From contig JBFJWU010000122.1 of NCBI GenBank assembly GCA_041623475.1, forward strand, positions 1-9,068: 9,068 nt of DNA. Reading direction: 5' to 3'. Source of the stretch: JBFJWU01 sp041623475 [NCBI: bacterium] (GTDB taxonomy: Bacteria > J088). The position numbers and the translations under genes were made by a program. Below, piece after piece: positions 6,739-9,068 of this stretch; within the stretch, counting starts at the first letter, position 1; each line of letters begins with the position of its first letter. The notes beneath the pieces were generated by a model, which had not been told where the DNA came from, ran no database searches, and worked only from the letters and a program-made list of their open reading frames with translations.

Positions 6739-7742
6739 GACGTATCCTTGCTCTTCCATTCACGAAGAAAGTCCGGCAGTTTGTCGAGGGCGGCAACGGT
6801 CCGCAGCCACTGGCGGTGCGATACTGCAGGGACACCTCCGACTGTACTACCTGATGGTAAGTCACGCATAATTCCCGACTTCGCCGCTATCCTGCATCCG
6901 TCACCAATTTCCAGGTGGCCGGCGATACCGACCTGTCCGCCGATCATGCAGCCCGAGCCGATCACGACGCTTCCCGCTATTCCGGTCTGGGCGGCGATGA
7001 CGGTATGGGCGCCAATCTGGACGTTGTGGCCGACCTGAATCATGTTATCCAGCTTTACGCCATTTGCTATGGTTGTCGGGGCCAGGGCCCCACGGTCAAT
7101 GCTGCAGTTCGATCCGATTTCAACGTCGGGGCCGATTTCGACGTGACTGATCTGGGGGATCTTCCGGAGTCCTGATTCGGTTGGTGCAAATCCGAACCCA
7201 TCGCTGCCGATGACCGTGCCGGAGTGAACGATCGATCTGTCACCAATTTCGCATCTCGCGTAAATGGTGACGTTGTCATGGATGCGGACCGATTCCCCAA
7301 TTGCAGCGTTTGTTCCAATGGTAACCCCCGCACCAATTCGCGAACTGTTTCCGACTCGCGCTCCGGCGCAAATTGAACTGCCGGGACCGATTGATACATC
7401 GGTACCGATATCAGCGTCGGGGTGTATGACTGCTGTGCTATGAATGCCAGTCCAGAAATCGTCATCGGCTTCAAAGAACTCAAGAACCGTGGCAAGTGCT
7501 GCGTACGGGTCCGGGCAAACCAGGGCAACCGTGCCGTTCGGAACCAAATGCGCGTCATTGTCATTGACGAGCACCGCCGCTGCGTTTGTCGATCTCAGAT
7601 CGTCTTTGTACTTGCTGTTGGCGAGGAAAGTCAGATGATCCGGACCTGCTGTGGCAAGGGGCGCGACACCCGAAATGTCCAGCCCGGGATTACCTGGTTC
7701 AGCCAGGCCCAGTGACTCTGTGATCTGACCCAGGGTTGGCAT
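6735..7742 (-). CDS. lpxD: UDP-3-O-acylglucosamine N-acyltransferase LpxD
   Basis: LpxD transfers a second 3-hydroxyacyl chain from ACP to the 2-amino group of UDP-3-O-acyl-glucosamine, after LpxC deacetylation. Its 335 residues are close to E. coli's 341. The order is the N-terminal uridine-binding domain (about 1-95), hexapeptide-repeat beta helix (about 100-290), then a C-terminal helix ending LRTVAALDKLPDFLREW. H239 (VGHN) is the catalytic His and H276 (AGH) a second conserved His; both fall at the E. coli numbers without gaps. Position 290 is Gly where E. coli has Met, the residue I recall as limiting acyl-chain length. The ATG at 7742 is 9 bases after the ompH stop, with no obvious purine-rich Shine-Dalgarno, so coupling to ompH translation is likely. 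Highly confident. Confidence 0.97.
   Translation of the reverse strand: MPTLGQITESLGLAEPGNPGLDISGVAPLATAGPDHLTFLANSKYKDDLRSTNAAAVLVNDNDAHLVPNGTVALVCPDPYAALATVLEFFEADDDFWTGIHSTAVIHPDADIGTDVSIGPGSSICAGARVGNSSRIGAGVTIGTNAAIGESVRIHDNVTIYARCEIGDRSIVHSGTVIGSDGFGFAPTESGLRKIPQISHVEIGPDVEIGSNCSIDRGALAPTTIANGVKLDNMIQVGHNVQIGAHTVIAAQTGIAGSVVIGSGCMIGGQVGIAGHLEIGDGCRIAAKSGIMRDLPSGSTVGGVPAVSHRQWLRTVAALDKLPDFLREWKSKDTS
6745..6749 (-). promoter_or_regulatory. Ribosome binding site for fabZ (decides the start)
   Basis: AAGGA lies 6 bases before the ATG at 6738, inside the last codons of lpxD. It favours that ATG over the in-frame ATG at 6759, which would have the Shine-Dalgarno downstream of it. Confidence 0.65.
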
Positions 7743-7751
7743 CGGGACGGA

Positions 7752-8270
7752 TCAGTTTTTCTTGGACTCGTCGTATCGTTTTAGAATGACGTCGGTCAAG
7801 TCCAGTTTGTCAGCTGCAAACAACACGCCCGCCTCGCCGCTCTCGATAACCAGTGTCAGCCCTTTTTCCTTGGCGAGCGCTTCGATGATCGGCTTCAGGT
7901 CTTCCAAGATTGCGGATGTCAATTCAGTATCCCGATCCTGCAGCTCCATCTGTGACTGTTGCAGTGTCTGGCGCAGTTCCAACTGGGTTTCAACGATCTG
8001 TTGCTCCAGTTCTTCACGGGCATCCGGCTTCAGGATCGATTTCTGCGAGTCATACCGTTTCTGGAGGGTTTCCAGCTGCGAGCGCATTTCGTCAATCTGG
8101 GCACGGGCCCGCCGAGTCGTCTGTTTCAGCAGATCACGTGCAATTCGTCCCGCATTGGATTCTTCCAGGATTCGCTGTACGTCAACGGTTGCGATTCGAT
8201 CCTCGGCGCTGACAGGAGCGGCCAATCCGACGGCAATGGCCATGCCGGCAAGGGTCATCATTCGTTTCAA
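7752..8270 (-). CDS. skp: Periplasmic OmpH/Skp family chaperone
   Basis: Skp (OmpH) is a trimeric periplasmic holdase for unfolded outer-membrane proteins and commonly sits just upstream of lpxD. The protein is 172 residues from the start chosen. A signal peptide is plain: MKRMMTLAGMAIAV then GLAAPVSA, with cleavage after A22. The mature protein begins EDRIATVDVQRIL, the family's first beta strand. A long charged and Gln-rich coiled coil spans about residues 40-125, and a short beta/helix end (GLTLVIES, then LDLTDVILKRYD) closes the body domain. Start choice: the frame also offers an ATG at 8300 and a longer form at 8354. The TTG at 8270 has AAAGGA 7 bases upstream and gives a textbook signal peptide. 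Probably the first gene of the operon, or preceded by the barrel gene by read-through. Confidence 0.9.
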   Translation of the reverse strand: MKRMMTLAGMAIAVGLAAPVSAEDRIATVDVQRILEESNAGRIARDLLKQTTRRARAQIDEMRSQLETLQKRYDSQKSILKPDAREELEQQIVETQLELRQTLQQSQMELQDRDTELTSAILEDLKPIIEALAKEKGLTLVIESGEAGVLFAADKLDLTDVILKRYDESKKN

Positions 8271-8277
8271 AACCAGT

Positions 8278-8283
8278 TCCTTT
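8278..8283 (-). promoter_or_regulatory. Ribosome binding site for ompH/skp TTG start
   Basis: AAAGGA lies 7 bases before the TTG at 8270. It is the strongest Shine-Dalgarno in the window and argues for the TTG start. The ATG pair three codons further in is 16 bases away, and the ATG at 8300 has no comparable site. Confidence 0.65.
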
Positions 8284-8298
8284 CGGGAGCAAGGGGTC

Positions 8299-8328
8299 AT
8301 TGTACTCACGTTGCGTGGGGTCAAACAA
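8299..8328 (-). promoter_or_regulatory. Candidate sigma-70 type promoter upstream of skp
   Basis: On the minus strand TTGTTT (8328-8323) and TACAAT (8304-8299) are separated by 18 bases. Transcription would start near 8291, about 20 bases before the skp TTG, leaving room for the AAAGGA site. A shifted -35 (TTGACC) gives only 14 bases of spacing and is less likely. The site is consistent with an operon starting at skp, but -35/-10 pairs of this quality occur by chance. Confidence 0.35.
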
Positions 8329-8358
8329 CCGGTCCAGGAGTTGGCCACAGGCAACGTG
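8307..8358 (-). repeat. 8-base inverted repeat flanking the candidate -35
   Basis: CACGTTGC (8358-8351) and GCAACGTG (8314-8307) are perfect inverted copies separated by 36 bases, bracketing the candidate -35 element in the gap between the barrel gene and skp. The loop is too long, and no T-run follows, for an intrinsic terminator. It could be a paired operator or a chance match; an 8-base match in a gap of this size is not rare. Confidence 0.3.
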
Positions 8359-8374
8359 CGGCAATTCCAACGGG

Positions 8375-9068
8375 CTAGCGTCGATCCGACGTCGATATGC
8401 CGCCTAAAACGGCAAGCGACAGTTGCAGTTCAATCCGGTCTGCACGATTTCCCGGCAAGTCAAGTGCAGAAACAGAAATATCAAGACAGTCACAGGGATC
8501 GCGGTATCCCAATGATGCACCCCGGGCAAACCAGAAATGGTCATAACGACTGACGTCGGCGATCTGCACCCGATTGATTAACGTGCCATACAGGCGCCAC
8601 GTCTCCCAGGTGACTTCGGTCCGAATTTCCCGGACCGCACGCAGCGGGACACGGTCGTCGGCGAATGGCGAGGGAATACCGTGCTGCCATTGATGTCCAC
8701 TGGCTGATTCACGCTGGCGGCTGTAACCAACTTTCAATGATTGTTCGGGCAGATATCGCCAGGTCAACTCGACATCCGCCGATGGAACCATTGGCCGGGG
8801 ATTGGCGCGATGGAGAACCTGGCCGACAACTGTGACAGCTTCCATGTCAAACAGGATGGATTGTCCATAGACACCGGCCTGCTGAAATCTGCCGCCATCC
8901 TCGCGGTACGGTGCTTGCGCCCGCCACATCCAGCGGCCCATTCCAAATGTACCGTCGGCAGAAAGGAAGGGTATAAGCCACATCTGGTTGCCAAGATGAT
9001 CGACATCTTCGATTTCCAACCCCATGGATCGCCACCCATCCTGCCACAATAAGTCCGCTCCGGCGCGC
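8375..9068 (-). CDS. Outer-membrane beta-barrel protein, LptD-like C-terminal part (5' end beyond window)
   Basis: The frame is open to the right edge, so about 230 C-terminal residues of a larger protein are visible; a TTG at 9049 is not a convincing start. The sequence shows amphipathic alternating strands rich in Trp and Tyr (for example DVELTWRY, SLKVGYSRQ, VREIRTEVTWETW, RASLGYR-like turns), as expected of a transmembrane beta barrel. The end reads DPCDCLDISVSA, then a charged loop, then IELQLSLAVLGG. This resembles the C-terminus of LptD, where a Cys-containing strand is followed by a loop and a final strand ending LxGLG. LptD inserts LPS at the outer surface, which fits the neighbourhood. 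It is not BamA, the usual gene upstream of skp, because the BamA-type final strand ending in aromatic Phe is absent. Another barrel family such as YjbH remains possible. Moderate confidence for barrel, low for LptD. Confidence 0.5.
   Translation of the reverse strand, partial: RAGADLLWQDGWRSMGLEIEDVDHLGNQMWLIPFLSADGTFGMGRWMWRAQAPYREDGGRFQQAGVYGQSILFDMEAVTVVGQVLHRANPRPMVPSADVELTWRYLPEQSLKVGYSRQRESASGHQWQHGIPSPFADDRVPLRAVREIRTEVTWETWRLYGTLINRVQIADVSRYDHFWFARGASLGYRDPCDCLDISVSALDLPGNRADRIELQLSLAVLGGISTSDRR

Noticed and set aside
8377-8395. Direct repeat ATCGACG, twice, at the end of the barrel gene
   Set aside because: Two 7-base copies separated by four bases at the end of a coding region; too short to separate from chance, and no T-run follows to suggest a terminator.
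7762-8553. Plus-strand open frame of 263 codons crossing skp, the intergenic gap and the barrel gene
   Set aside because: It is Ser/Arg-rich and runs antisense across two genes and a gap, with no recognisable domain. It is best explained by the codon usage of the coiled-coil gene opposite.
1-9068. Possibility of a novel defence, mobile or biosynthetic system
   Set aside because: Nine of ten genes match well-known outer-membrane and lipid A families in a familiar order, and the tenth looks like an outer-membrane barrel. I saw no transposase, integrase, repeat array, toxin-antitoxin pair or foreign-looking base composition.

Overview
This window is one dense, single-direction stretch of a diderm (Gram-negative) bacterial chromosome. 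All ten genes I can support lie on the minus strand, so transcription runs from high to low coordinates. By eye the base composition is moderately GC-rich and even throughout. There are no RNA genes, mobile elements, CRISPR arrays or clear terminators, and no gene-free gap longer than about 105 bases.

In transcription order the layout is as follows. (1) The 3' end of an outer-membrane beta-barrel gene, most like LptD (LPS translocon), entering from the right edge and ending at 8375. (2) A roughly 100-base gap with a candidate promoter and an inverted repeat. (3) ompH/skp (8270-7752), a periplasmic chaperone. (4) lpxD (7742-6735). (5) fabZ (6738-6304). (6) lpxA (6303-5524). (7) lpxB (5496-4417). 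(8) msbA (4416-2677). (9) A DUF374-family acyltransferase (2675-2010). (10) waaA/kdtA, the Kdo transferase (2013-862). (11) lpxK (869-1), which runs off the left edge.

Together these genes form an almost complete lipid A-Kdo assembly line. LpxA and LpxD add the primary acyl chains, FabZ belongs to the fatty-acid cycle that makes and consumes the same hydroxyacyl-ACP pool, LpxB joins the disaccharide, and LpxK phosphorylates it. WaaA adds Kdo, the DUF374 protein probably adds a further acyl chain, and MsbA flips the product. Skp and the LptD-like barrel belong to outer-membrane assembly. LpxC and any LpxH/LpxI/LpxG hydrolase are not in the window.

From ompH on, gaps are 0 to 27 bases and three junctions overlap, so this is very likely one polycistronic, translationally coupled operon. 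Five of the nine genes whose starts are visible appear to use GTG or TTG. The combination DUF374-waaA-lpxK downstream of msbA recalls Deltaproteobacteria-like and some alphaproteobacterial clusters, while lpxA-lpxB adjacency without lpxI recalls gamma- and betaproteobacteria. Several motifs are divergent (WaaA, LpxB, LpxK), which fits an uncultured or deep-branching proteobacterial lineage, but I cannot assign a taxon.

I looked for a novel system and found none. This is core envelope biogenesis. The second-look items concern acyl-chain specificity residues, divergent catalytic motifs, start codons and the unidentified barrel protein.
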